The position numbers and the translations under genes are program-made. The notes beneath the pieces were generated by a model. It was not told the DNA's origin, did no database searches, and saw nothing but the letters and a program-made list of their open reading frames with translations. From Hydractinia symbiolongicarpus (Eukaryota; Cnidaria; Hydrozoa; Anthoathecata; Hydractiniidae): DNA of 64,000 nucleotides. Numbering within the stretch: position 1 is the first letter of the stretch; each line of letters begins with the position of its first letter. Below are positions 1-11,330 of the stretch, piece by piece. Location of the stretch: assembly GCF_029227915.1 (NCBI RefSeq), contig NC_079876.1, forward strand, positions 14,756,001 to 14,820,000, written 5' to 3'.

Positions 1-1432
1 AAACTGGCTTTAAAAATATAAAAATAAAACACTTAACTTTTATTCGCTGTTTTATCCATTTAACTTATTTTTCCCGCCGTTTGAATGAAATTAAGTACAA
101 TTAGTTTTGTTATTAAACAAAGTTCAGTTTTTGTTCATAGATATTGATGCGCGTATGTTTGAGTTTTTGGAACTGTTTCCGGAGAGAATAGCAATTTATT
201 GTTTTTGCTGTAAATTTGTTATCATTTTTAAACATAGAGATATTACCACAGATTCCTTTGTGGTGTATATATAAGTTGTTTCGACGAGCATTACTGCTAG
301 TTGTGTTTACTTTTAGATTTCCCGCCCTTTTTCTGCTATGAAATCGACCATTTGCGAATGCAATTAGAACTTCCTCAATTTCTTAAATGTAGTCTTAGTT
401 GAAAAAACTAACTCGCTAATTTTAGCCCAATTTTTCGGTGTAAAAAGCTTGGCTTGTTTTCACGACATCGTGAATGTTAACACAAAATGTCGGCAAAAAA
501 ACAAAGACAAATGAAGTTTCAGATATAGGTTGCAGTTACCGCAAGCTCTGAATTTTGCTATTATACTAACTGGAAGGTGAAAACTTTAACTGAACAAATA
601 TCTATTTTATCAACGATTAGCGATACGTGACAGTGAGGCGAGTATAAAATATGCTGCCCATATCGTATCTAATCTCAATAGACAAGCGTGATCTTTTGGT
701 ATATATGTGTCGATAAGTGAAAGGTAGGATTTAATTTTTTGTAATATACGTATTAAAAAGAAAACAAACAAAAAAATAATTAAGAATAGTTGTCTTTTGC
801 ACCAATCGTTGAAACTGAAATTATGCATTGCCTTGCGATACGTTGTATTTCTAAGTGGAAATCCGGCTTAAATTAGTGCGATATTTCAATGTTTTTAAAA
901 TTTAAATTTAATAAACACACATCTTAACGCACAAAACAATTATTAAAACATGTGATAAGTACGTCCACCTTTCTCACAACTAACAAGCAAATTCTGTTCA
1001 TCTGCAGATTATCATACAGATTATTCACAAAAAATATATATACATTCTATCAATCGTCTTTTTATGTACATATAAGATAATAATTTAAGTATTTAGTCTC
1101 TTTCTCCCGCCTTCCGTCAACCAATGTCAACTTTGCTTTTAACCGCTCCCCCAGAGTTGACATCCTCTTTTGGAAAGAGACCCACCAAGTCGAGATGTTC
1201 ATACATATTTGAACTCATGATAAATTTATTGACTTTACTTAAACGAAAAAACTTTCAAATAAAACGCCGAAAATACTGTAAAAACACTTTTATAAGAACA
1301 ATTTACTAAATTGGGAAAATCAAGGATTTAACTATAAAAAGTGACGTCAAAAGTAGGACCACCTCCATTGTAAGTTCGGAATTGCCATTTATAATTTTCT
1401 TTCAATTTTTGTTTCAAAAAAACATATTACAA

Positions 1433-1452
1433 AGAGAGAGAGAGAGAGAGAG
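1433..1452. repeat. (GA)n microsatellite
   Basis: A short GA run of about 10 dinucleotides. The equivalents at about 10624-10646, 19400-19422 and 31318-31337 differ slightly in length, as expected of microsatellite slippage after duplication. Confidence 0.9.
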
Positions 1453-1703
1453 CGTAAAAGTACGAATTAGACTAGGACGAATAAGAATGTTGGATAATTG
1501 AATTTGAAGATTAAATAAATTTCCTCCTGTTGTTATTGCTGTCTGAAGTCCTTTAAAGGTTTTAATTTTCTTTCAGAAACTCATAGCAGGTGGGTTAGAC
1601 AACATTTTTACAATTATCATTAAGATAAAAAGGCTGATTGACATATGTAAACAACTTGTATATATATAGATTTCATTCGAATCAATTTAATGTTGTTACT
1701 TGA

Positions 1704-2135
1704 TTACGGCATGTAGGTTCCATTCCGTTTTTGTGCATTGGTAACATAATACAGTTTCTTTACTTCGTCTTGTGCCTCTTTCGTTGTTATGCACCCCCAA
1801 GATGATGTATCAGCTGGTTTTACATCAAAGAAAAAATTCCCAATTCTGCACATGACCTTATGTGTTATGTGTTTCCATAGAATTGAATTCATATTACTTT
1901 CTATTATGTTCCAGCTGGAGTATGGCTCACCAAGTTTATGATAGTTCTTATACTTGATTTTCTTATCACTTTTACCGCCTCTGTAGTATTTCTCCGACGC
2001 GACAAGATTGCTACAAATGTCTAAGCTGAATTCGTGTGTTTTTAAAACATAAACATGTCCGAATCCTTGCGGGTGGTAAGCGCGGGAGAAATGTCTTGGG
2101 TCGTCGTATGTGTGATCACTGTCGCATAGTAATTT
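1704..2135 (-). pseudogene. Truncated 3' end of VLIG-like gene, copy 1
   Basis: This stretch reproduces the last ~144 codons of the VLIG exon ending at 31590, including the same stop and the final 62-residue open stretch (MNSILWKH... to ...NGTYMP). Homology stops abruptly at 2135, after which the sequence (ccgccggccgg...) no longer matches the gene. No start, GTPase region or upstream exons are present, so it is a severed gene end carried along by the array duplication. The frame is still open, as expected of a young duplicate. It lies downstream of the ShK gene on the same strand and could be transcribed as part of its 3' region. Confidence 0.9.
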
Positions 2136-3312
2136 TCCGCCGGCCGGTGTTTCTTTGTAATTGTGTTTTGTATTTAAGTGCAGTATTCTATTCAGACCTT
2201 CCTACACGATCCAATTTATATGACAGATAATATATGAACACCTATGCTATACCTTGAACATTTTGAAATGTTAAATTGGTTGATTCAATTTTCGCATGTG
2301 TCAAGAGCATAATTTAGATAAACATTTACATTATTAAAATTCCGACTGGTGCGATTAAAATGACCAAAATTGATAGTGCATGGTTTCAAAAGTTCTTTCC
2401 ATTTAGAATGTTTTTTTAGAAAAGATTATTACCAATTTATATTTTCCATAGCCGCTTTACACCCTTCTTATAGTACAGATGTTTACGTTACTTGTTAGTT
2501 AATTTTGATTTCAATTGGAAATTGTACAGCGTTTACGACCAAAGTTTTCACAAGTGCTCACACTTCTCACAGTGCTTGAGCTTAGATCAGCGCGAAATGC
2601 AAGAAAATAATTAAACAGTTATTTAACACAAATGATATGGTAAGATGTAAAGAGAAAAAGTATATTTCATGTTTCATGTTACAATCTATTATTACTTCAT
2701 GCAGTTACATAATATGTTTAAGTAATAGATAAAGGAAATCATATCATTTTTAAAAAGATTAGTATAAAGCAAGACGTTCCGATTAGCCAATTGTAACAGT
2801 TAGCATTAGATTTTCGGATCTTACAGAGCAAATTTAACTTACTTTCGAAGCTATGATTTCCCTCTTAAACTGTAATCAATAATGATCAATAATGATCAAT
2901 AATGATCAATAATGATCAATAATGATCAATAATGATCAATAATGATCAATAATGATCAATAATGATCAATAATGATCAATAATGATCAATAATGATCAAT
3001 AATGATCAATAATGATCAATAATGATCAATAATGATCAATAATGAACAGTAGTAATCAGTAGTAATTAATGGAATTGTCAATGAAACAATAAAATTGTCT
3101 GTTCTTCTTACTTTTCCGAACCTAAAATAAATGTTAGAAAGTAGAAGTACATAAATATGCAGTATACCATTAATCTGCACGAATAAAATGCTTCTGGATA
3201 CCGGCTAATCTCCATACTTTCCGTCTATGCCGGAAATCTATTCACAACGCTTGGCAAAAATTATTACATTAGAAGTAAATACAATAACGAAATTGAAATG
3301 TAGATTTTTTAG
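2136..3312. other. 3' flank of ShK gene copy 1
   Basis: AT-rich sequence between the VLIG fragment and ShK exon 5, containing the 10-bp minisatellite. I see no credible ORF. Scanning the minus strand I find neither AATAAA nor ATTAAA here, so the ShK transcript's poly(A) site is not obvious. It may use a variant signal or end beyond the VLIG fragment. Confidence 0.6.
2876..3045. repeat. 10-bp minisatellite (AATGATCAAT)n, 16 copies
   Basis: Sixteen perfect head-to-tail copies of AATGATCAAT, preceded by a half copy and followed by decayed copies (aatgaacagt, agtaatcagt). Each unit contains the palindrome TGATCA. It lies downstream of ShK exon 5. Copy number differs between array units (16, 10 and 14), showing active length change. 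Confidence 0.97.
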
Positions 3313-6300
3313 TTAAGTATAAAAAAATGAACGGTCTTGCGAATGAGGAACGAATCTTAACAAACACACAACATTCAGCCTCAACCTTTGTGTAGATAAA
3401 GGTCGTTTGAAACTGTAATGAAAGTCTAACAACATACATGAATTGCACGTCTTGGCACATAACACTTTCATCTTCTTTTCTTCTATTTCACATTTCCCAT
3501 CATCTTTCCAATATTTGCAAAAGTGGCCAAGGTGGGGATCATCCTCGCACGAATTCATATTTAAGTTGTAGTCTACAGAATTGGTCAAACAAATAATTAG
3601 TTAGCTATTAGTTGGTTATTTGTTGGTTATTGGCTGATAATTAGTTGGTTATTAGTTGGTTATTAGTTGGTTATAGACTGTTGTCAATTATATTTCAAAT
3701 TATTCACTTTCTTATAACCAACAAAGACATAACTCTTAAGTCTAAAAAATAACTATTTATTTGGTGAATTTTGCAATGTTAGCAATAAGATTCATGTAGA
3801 GGAGATCTTTGTTTACGCTACGGAAAACCCGCAATTCACTTAAACATTTTCTTAAATCTCTGTCAAATATGCACAGCAAGTAAAAGATCTAACCCTTAAA
3901 TTGTTCATTCATGTAGGTTACTGCTGGTATTTATAATAAATTATAAGCACTTACCACTAGGAACGCCACATGACTCAGCACAATATATTCTCATGATATT
4001 ACCCTGTTTGAGCACCCAGTCGTGACAATCGGATTTAAAGCTATGGCAAAACGTACGGCTTTTTCCGGAAGTGTCATCTTTATAAACTGTGATGAAATTA
4101 ACCAAAACAAACGTTTTTTATTCAACTTTTCTGAGATAGCTCAAAGAAGGACACAGGGCTTCTCTGTTGTAAGGTCAGTGGAAAAATCCAATTATGCAGA
4201 TGGACAATAAAAAAAAAGAATCAAGCGATCTGCATGCAAAGACATTTTTAGACACCTTTATATAAAGCTTAAAACATTGATCAAGTATATGTACAGGTTG
4301 CAGAGATTTCGGGAATAAAAAAGTTAGTTGATTATGGCATCAACGTATTGTATATGGAAGCCGGTTTGCCGAGATCCGGCTAAGTGGTATTCTTGATGGA
4401 ATTTTAAATTTTGTTGATATGGAGAGGCGGGTTGGGCCGCTTGCCTAGATCTCGCCTATATTACCCCAGATTTCCGCAAGCGAACTGAAAAAAGTTCCAT
4501 GTAAACAGTAACAAAGCAGATTGGCTCGGCTAAGAGAAATGGTTTAATTATGCTCACGTAATCAAATTCTTTTGTTATGAAAATTATTTCTTTTACTCGG
4601 CATTATTTCATGTTTTTATTATTCAGAGCCAGCCCGCCTTCAGAGGTAGTTTTTTTTAATGTCAACACAAATTAGAGGCCGGCCCGGCAAGTGAGTCAAG
4701 TAGATTTGCCGAGCCAGCCCGCCTCATGATCTGCACACATAAAAAGGTCCTGCCAGCATAATTGCTTACCTTAGGAGAAAAATGTGGATTATAAAACGTA
4801 AAGTCGAATTTGATAACACTTTAGAAATGTTAGATTCTGCTGTATATCTTAATTTGTTTAGTCACACTCATTGATTGCCTCTCGTAACTTGAGATTTAAC
4901 TTATCTACTAGCTTAGTTAAATTTGCATTGATCGTAACATTTCATAAAAAAATAATCAGAAAAGTTCCCCTTACTTTTGCATCCAGAATTTGCACCGTCG
5001 GTAGGAGCTACTGCAGCAGTTGTGTTATCCCAACAACAACCGAATTTTGTGAACGCACAGTCAGGTAGAGGTGGTAATTCCTTCGGAGCTAAAAAATATA
5101 TATTTCTTAAAATTATAACTAGGGTTATGTTTAAAACAAAAATCTTATAGCTTTTTATTCCATTTTTAACAACTTTAAAGTAATCAATTTTGAATTCTCT
5201 GTATTTCTGTCCATTTACAAACATAAAAAGCAAGATTTTATCTGAGTTCAGTTGATAATGGTTTGGTCTAATGTTATTTACACCGCTTACAATTATTTTG
5301 CAAGTGAGCTATGAAAGGATTTGTTTGTTAATTTGGAACGCTAAACAAGTCAGCATGATCTTGAGACCAGTTGGTTTTAGTTAGAACTGAACTGGAGAAT
5401 AAAAATGAAATTAATTTTGACGTGTTTAGGGTGTGAACACCTATTATCAAGACTTAAGTAATGAAATTATATAATATGGATTTCAATATAATATATATAA
5501 GAATATATTAATTGTAAAGTTATGTTTTTTCGAATAACAATAGCGGCATAGAACGTATGTTCTAATTTAAAATGAGTATATCACGCATAATGAACAGACT
5601 CTCTTTTAATTCGAGGTCAAAAAAATTATTCCCGTGAGCGAAAATAGTGAAATCATCGAAAGATAATTGTCGATTTTTACAAACCCGTAAGTAATCGCTA
5701 ACAGCACTGTTGCTAGGCAACACAGATTTACTTTTTTCTTTGGACCGTCTGAAAGAAACTCGAAGCTAAAATTGTAATAACTGTCAATTTTTCAAAATAT
5801 TTAAGAATTAAAAAACAGATTCATTTATCCAGACGGTTAACAGTTGCCAATAATAATATTTTTTTCGTGATTTCTATCGCTATACCACAACATAATCAAT
5901 CTTCGTGCGATTAGTTTGGCATCAAAATTATTAAATTAACAGGCCAGAAACATTTAACAATCGAACGAGCAATGTTGAGAAGAAAACATTTCACCTTTTT
6001 TACACAAATTTGTTCTGCACAAGGTTAAACAAATATGTTTTTTGTCATACTATTGAACTAACAGTTTTGCTGTTTTGAACTTAAATTTTTTTCTTAATTA
6101 TTTTCAATAAAAAATGTGTAACAGAGACGTGTGACATCACAATAAAGAGAAAGCCCTTTAGAATTGTTTTCAAATTTTGGTCACTTGCTTGGCTAATGTG
6201 TAAAAATGCTGAAGTATATATCATATTCAGCACAAAACGATGTAAACGAAACTAGCACGACTAGCAAGAAAAATATGAAAAGGACTTCTTTTATGGAAAG

Positions 6301-7164
6301 GACCAAGTTATCCAGTCTGGTTTTATAATCAACACTGAAATAACTAAGTTTTAATCAGAAGACGTACAAACAATTAATTCTTTCTTAAATCTTCTTTCTT
6401 TTATCAGCATTGAAATTCATGGGGAGGAACCCCAGACACAATGTTGTAGAAAGTTAAAGAAATAAAACTTTAAAACTATGGATAATATTAATATATTCTT
6501 ACCACAAAGTTGACATGTACCTCTGCAGTGTGCTCTTGCTGATTCTTTATACTTTTTGCAAATGTGTACTTTCGTTGCAGCTAATTTACAGAAGTCAGAA
6601 TTCGGAGAGAAATCCAAACATGGTCCTAAAAATTAAAAACAACGGGATTGTTTAAAATTCAAAAAAAATCTAGAGACACAAAACTACTGAGCACTATTCT
6701 ACTATGTTGTTCCACAATTTGGTTGTATTTTTTCCAAAGAAAACCTATATTAAAAGGGTTAGTGTGAACACGGTTATGTTGGTTTGAGTGAACATGTATA
6801 TTTTCATATGTGATTTTTTGCATATATTTTTTATAAGAGATAACAGAGTTTTTGAATTTGCACTAATGGTTGTAATGTTAGCTTGATAGCTGGCTAAGTT
6901 TGCACTAATTCAATATCTTCGGAACTGAAACTCCGTTGTTTCATCCCTTTCAAGTATGTCCAAAGTCATGTTAAATGCAAAAAAAGATGAATTTTTTTAG
7001 TTAAATTATATTACTACAGGAACATAGGCTTCAGAGAATGAGATTAAAATATGAGGCTTACCATCAAACTGCCTCAAGTATCCAACAAAATCTTTTGTTA
7101 TCAGTTGAGAGTGAACACTACAGAACGTTACCGCTACTGCCAGTAAGAAGAAAAAGCAAGCCAT
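3313..7164 (-). CDS. Secreted ShK-domain protein, five exons, array copy 1
   Basis: Predicted minus-strand exons: 7062-7164, 6503-6625, 4975-5088, 3955-4086 and 3313-3572. All junctions are GT-AG and all introns phase 1; joined length is 244 codons with stop. Exon 1 starts MACFFFLLAVAV..., a hydrophobic secretion signal ending near CSVHS. Exon 2 is a six-cysteine ShKT domain (C-x9-C-x9-C-x10-C-x3-C-x2-C). Exon 3 carries an FGCC...GC cassette like those of papilins. Exon 4 is ShK-like but lacks the outer two cysteines. Exon 5 is a complete ShKT domain plus a ~40-residue tail. ShKT domains occur in channel-blocking peptides and as accessory domains of secreted proteases and matrix proteins; no catalytic domain is seen here, so the role (matrix, mucus, defence or venom-like) is open. 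A GTATGT donor overlaps the last ShK cysteine codon at 3437, so exon 5 might be spliced further. It is the best-supported gene in the unit. Confidence 0.85.
4360..4740. repeat. GC-rich palindromic element in ShK intron 3
   Basis: A GC-rich island in an AT-rich intron. GAGGCGGGTTGGGCCGCTTGCC near 4430 is inverted relative to GCCGAGCCAGCCCGCCTC near 4715, and GAGCCAGCCCGCC occurs twice (near 4626 and 4718). It looks like a decayed non-autonomous DNA transposon with subterminal inverted repeats, but clear ends and a target duplication are not visible. Copies lie at about 13490-13870, 22070-22440 and 24300-24670; the unit 2 copy has an extra CGCC. Confidence 0.5.
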
Positions 7165-7254
7165 CACAAAACCAAATACTGATAATAATGATCACCAAAG
7201 AGAACTGTCAGTTATCAATCTTCAATGAGATTGACTGAATGATCAACACCGAGT

Positions 7255-7263
7255 CCTTTTATA
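7255..7263 (-). promoter_or_regulatory. TATA box of ShK gene copy 1
   Basis: On the minus strand the sequence reads GGTATAAAAGGACTC, a consensus TATA box. It sits about 90 bp upstream of the ATG at 7164. A start site about 30 bp downstream would leave a 5' leader of about 60 nt. It is conserved in all three gene copies. Confidence 0.75.
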
Positions 7264-7264
7264 C

Positions 7265-10200
7265 CTTTAGTGGGTTGCACTAATCATGTGTGCGATATTA
7301 AATGCGGAAACAAGTAGCACCAATCGATAATATTTTGGAAAGTGCGAGATGAGAAAATATGTTTCGAATGTTATGATTTCTTCATAACAAATTAAAGAAA
7401 GTTATACAAGTTAGTAACTTATGAAACAAAATTCGGGAACGAATCACAACGCATCAATAATAAATCCGAAACTGCGAGATAAGAGATCACGTTTCGAATG
7501 TTTTTGAAGTTTCGAAACAAACTTAACATCATATTTGATACTATTTATTATAAATTAGCAACCTGTGCGTCACGAAATGCGGAAATACGTTGTCCCATCG
7601 GTGGTGTTTTCGAAACTACAAAAGTTACGTGTTTCCGATTCTTCGGAACAAATTTAAATCATTTTATGTGGCAAGGTGTTAATATCTTTTAAAACCTTCC
7701 TTGTGAATCTAAAAGCTGCAAACATTATAAACAACAATAAAAGAAAATTGTTGAAAACAGTAATCTTTTCGTTCTAATAAGCTTACGGGGGATCGAAAAC
7801 ACTGAAAAATTAATAATAATAATAATCTTCTTATTAAGGGGGATTTTCACGTAGCGAATTGAACGGCGAATTCGACGGCGAATTCGATGGCGAATTCCCT
7901 TTTTAATTTTCACGACAAAATAAATTGGGCGCTAAATTCATTGTTTACATTAGTTAACCGCGTTCTGATTGGTCAAAAACTAGCAGCGAAACCTTTAGCC
8001 GCGAAAAAGTAGGAACTGTTTCTACTTTTCAGCGAAGCGAATATTGCGATGCAAAATCAAAACAAACAAAACTGGGCATGCTCAGATACAATTTGCCGTC
8101 GAATTCGCAGTTTAATTCGCTTCGTGAAAATCTCCCTTTATGGACCTATAAGTAATAGAAGAACGCCGATTTTACCAAATATACTTCACTTAACTTTATT
8201 GATCATAAATTTGAGTTATTTGTCGAAACAATTGGTAAATGTGCTTGATGTAGAGCTAACAGAATGGCTTTGGTGTTTTCGACAGTGCTTTCTCCGTTTT
8301 CGACGTCTTCATTAGGCTAGCTATTGTTATTGTTGTAGTTTAACCCTATTGGGTTGGAGACTTTTTACCCAGGCTATCGCAGAAATTCGACGCCATTTTG
8401 CTTCTTGTCATTGTGCTGATGAATTCTTATACAAAAAACGCAGTGAATTTACAATATCAACATTTCTTGTTGTTTTTCTGACGGAGTGATTCGAGATATT
8501 GGATTTTTTTTAGCTAACTAGATTTTGAGTCTAGCTGTCTGTATGTGACTAGCTAGCTATGATTTACTGTTTCTCCAGTAGTGTTATTTGTTTACAAATA
8601 TAACCACCATTTTGGTTGCTTTGAGAATTGAACTGTGCGGTATAAAGCCCTTTGTGAAGGCTTTTCAGCCAATCAGCGTTGTGGATTTCCCGTTTGAACA
8701 GAATGAAAAAGTTATAAATAATGCTAAAGTTTGTTTGTAAATATCCTTACTTTCAACATTTCGAAAAGCAAAAGAAAAGTCCCTTTTATTATCCATATTG
8801 CTCAGTATGTGCAAGAAAATACAAACCCACGACAAGACTTCTGTTGTTGTTATTGTTATTGTTATTCCTGTTGCTTGTTTATTTGATTACAATGCAAATC
8901 TTATTTCTCTAGAACGGTAACTAAATTCCATTGTTTAAGCGTGAATGATTCGTAACGCTTGGATTCACACAAGTAAAGCAATGAGAGATGTGAACATAAA
9001 GCATATAAATGAAATCCCAGCTTTCCGTTTTACACTACAGAAGCAAATTTACGAGTAAGCGAGTGAATATACCATAATTATCATCGAGCTGGCGGGTAAA
9101 ACTACTGGTGATAATAAAAAAAGCATTTATTTTTTGATTTACCAATTAAAACAAATGAATGACTTAGGTTTTGTATTTTTGTGCAAAGGAAACTGGCTTT
9201 AAAAATATAGAAATAAAACACTTAACTTTTATTCGCTGTTTTATCCATTTAACTTATTTTTCCCGCCGTTTGAATGAAATTAAGTACAATTAGTTTTGTT
9301 ATTAAACGAAGTTCAGTTCTTGTTCATAGATATTGATGCGCGTATGTCGAGTTTTTGGAACTGTTTCCGGAAAGAATAGCAATTTATTGTTTTTGCTGTA
9401 AATTTGTTATTATTTTTAAACATAGAGATATTACCACAGATTCCTTTGTGGTGTATATATAAGTTGTTTCGACGAGCATTACAGCTAGTTGTGTTTACTT
9501 TTAGATTTCCCGCCCTTTTTCTGCTATGAAATCGACCATTTGCGAATGCAATTAGAACTTCCTCAATTTCTTAAATGTAGTCTTAGTTGAAAAAACTAAC
9601 TCGCTAATTTTAGCCCAATTTTTCGGTGTAAAAAGCTTGGCTTGTCTTCACGATATCGTGAATGTTAACACAAAATGTCGGCAAAAAAACAATAACAAAT
9701 GAAGTTTCAGATAAAGGTTGCAGTTACCGCAAGCTCTGAGTTTGGGTGCAATTCTACTAACTGGAAGGTGACAACTTTGACTGAACAAGTATCTATTTTA
9801 TCAACGATTAGCGATACGTGACAGTGAGGCGAGTATAAAATATGCTGCCCATATCGTATCTAATCTCAATAGACAAGCGTGATCTTTTGGTATATATGTG
9901 TCGATAAGTGAAAGGTAGGATTCAATTTTTTTGTAATATACGTATTAAAAAGTAAACAAACAAAAAAATAATTAAGAATAGTTGTCTTTTGCACCAATCG
10001 TTGAAACTGAAATTATGCATTGCCTTGCGATACGTTGTATTTCTAAGTGGAAATCCGGCTTAAATTAGTGCGATATTTCAATGTTTTTAAAATTTAAATT
10101 TAATAAACACACATCTTAACGCACAAAAGAATTATTAAAACATGTGATAAGTACGTCCACCTTTCTCACAACTAACAAGCAAATTCTGTTCATCTGCAGA

Positions 10201-10898
10201 TTATCATACAGATTATTCACAAAAAATATATATACATTCAATCAATCGTCTTTTTATGTACATATAAGATAATAATTAAGTATTTAGCCTCCTTCTCCCG
10301 CCTTCCGTCAACCAATGTCAACTTTGCTTTTAACCGCTCTCCCAGAGTTGACATCCTCTTTTGGAAAGAGACCCACCAAGTCGAGATGTTCATACATATT
10401 TGAACTCATGATAAATTTATTGACTTTACTTAAACGAAAAAACTTTCAAATAAAACGCCGAAAATACTGTAAAAACACTTTTATAAGAACAATTTACTAA
10501 ATTGGGAAAATCAAGGATTTAACTATAAAAAGTGACGTCAAAAGTAGGACCACCTCCATTGTAAGTTCGGAATTGCCATTTATAATTTTCTTTCAATTTT
10601 TGTTTCAAAAAAAACATATTACAAAGAGAGAGAGAGAGAGAGAGAGCGCTTAAAGTACGAATTAGACTAGGACGGATAAGAATGTTGGATAATTGAATTT
10701 GAAGATTAAATAAATTTCCTCCTGTTGTTATTGCTGTCTGAAGTCCTTTAAAGGTTTTAATTTTCTTTCAGAAACTCATAGCAGGTGGGTTAGACAACAT
10801 TTTTACAATTATCATTAAGATAAAAAGGCTGATTGACATATGTAAACAACTTGTATATATATAGATTTCATTCGAATCAATTTAATGTTGTTACTTGA
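7265..10898. other. Spacer upstream of ShK copy 1, to VLIG fragment 2
   Basis: Besides the MITE and a short GTT/ATT microsatellite near 8844, I see no convincing gene. Several open stretches of 60-90 codons are conserved between units, but only because the whole DNA is duplicated; they lack domain similarity or clear coding structure. A 34-codon minus-strand ORF in the mirror of 1124-1220 (and equivalents) begins ATGAGTTCAAATATG and is too short to support. Confidence 0.6.
7837..8137. mobile_element. PIF/Harbinger-like MITE, copy 1
   Basis: A 301-bp element with terminal inverted repeats of about 45 bp. The left end begins AGGGGGATTTTCACGTAGCG; the right end reversed begins AGGGAGATTTTCACGAAGCG, and the match continues through the GCGAATTCGACGGC repeats. 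It is flanked by TTA on both sides (7834-7836 and 8138-8140). A 3-bp TTA duplication fits the PIF/Harbinger superfamily. It has no transposase. It lies upstream of the ShK promoter and was duplicated with the array. Confidence 0.75.
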
Positions 10899-11330
10899 TT
10901 ACGGCATGTAGGTTCCATTCCGTTTTTGTGCATTGGTAACATAATACAGTTTCTTTACTTCGTCTTGTGCCTCTTTCGTTGTTATGCACCCCCAAGATGA
11001 TGTATCAGCTGGTTTTACATCAAAGAAAAAATTCCCAATTCTGCACATGACCTTATGTGTTATGTGTTTCCATAGAATTGAATTCATATTACTTTCTGTT
11101 ATGTTCCAGCTGGAGTATGGCTCACCAAGTTTATGATAGTTCTTATACTTGATTTTCTTATCACTTTTACCGCCTCTGTAGTATTTCTCCGACGCGACAA
11201 GATTGCTGCAAATGTCTAAGCTGAATTCGTGTGTTTTTAAAACATAAACATGTCCGAATCCTTGCGGGTGGTGAGCGCGGGAGAAATGTCTTGGGTCGTC
11301 GTATGTGTGATCACTGTCGCATAGTAATTT
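10899..11330 (-). pseudogene. Truncated 3' end of VLIG-like gene, copy 2
   Basis: Same severed gene end as copy 1, with the same stop and the same breakpoint (homology ends at 11330). The final 62 codons are intact. Sharing the identical breakpoint shows that all copies descend from one rearrangement. Confidence 0.9.

Noticed and set aside
1124..1309. 61-codon plus-strand ORF repeated in every unit (MSTLLLTA...)
   Set aside because: Its conservation is explained by duplication of the whole DNA. It has no domain, and neighbouring non-coding DNA is equally conserved.
2876..3045. Possible CRISPR-like array
   Set aside because: The 10-bp repeats are contiguous with no spacers, and the genome is eukaryotic; it is a minisatellite.
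3269..3460. Minus-strand ORF MCQDVQFMYV... in another frame over exon 5
   Set aside because: Exon 5 in its own frame gives a complete ShK domain; this is an overlapping out-of-frame reading.
4022..4210. Plus-strand ORF over ShK exon 4
   Set aside because: It is the antisense shadow of the minus-strand exon, which has matching splice sites and a cysteine pattern.
8049..8315. 88-codon ORF (MQNQNKQN...) conserved in three units
   Set aside because: It runs across the right end of the MITE and its inverted repeat; this is a chance reading of transposon DNA.
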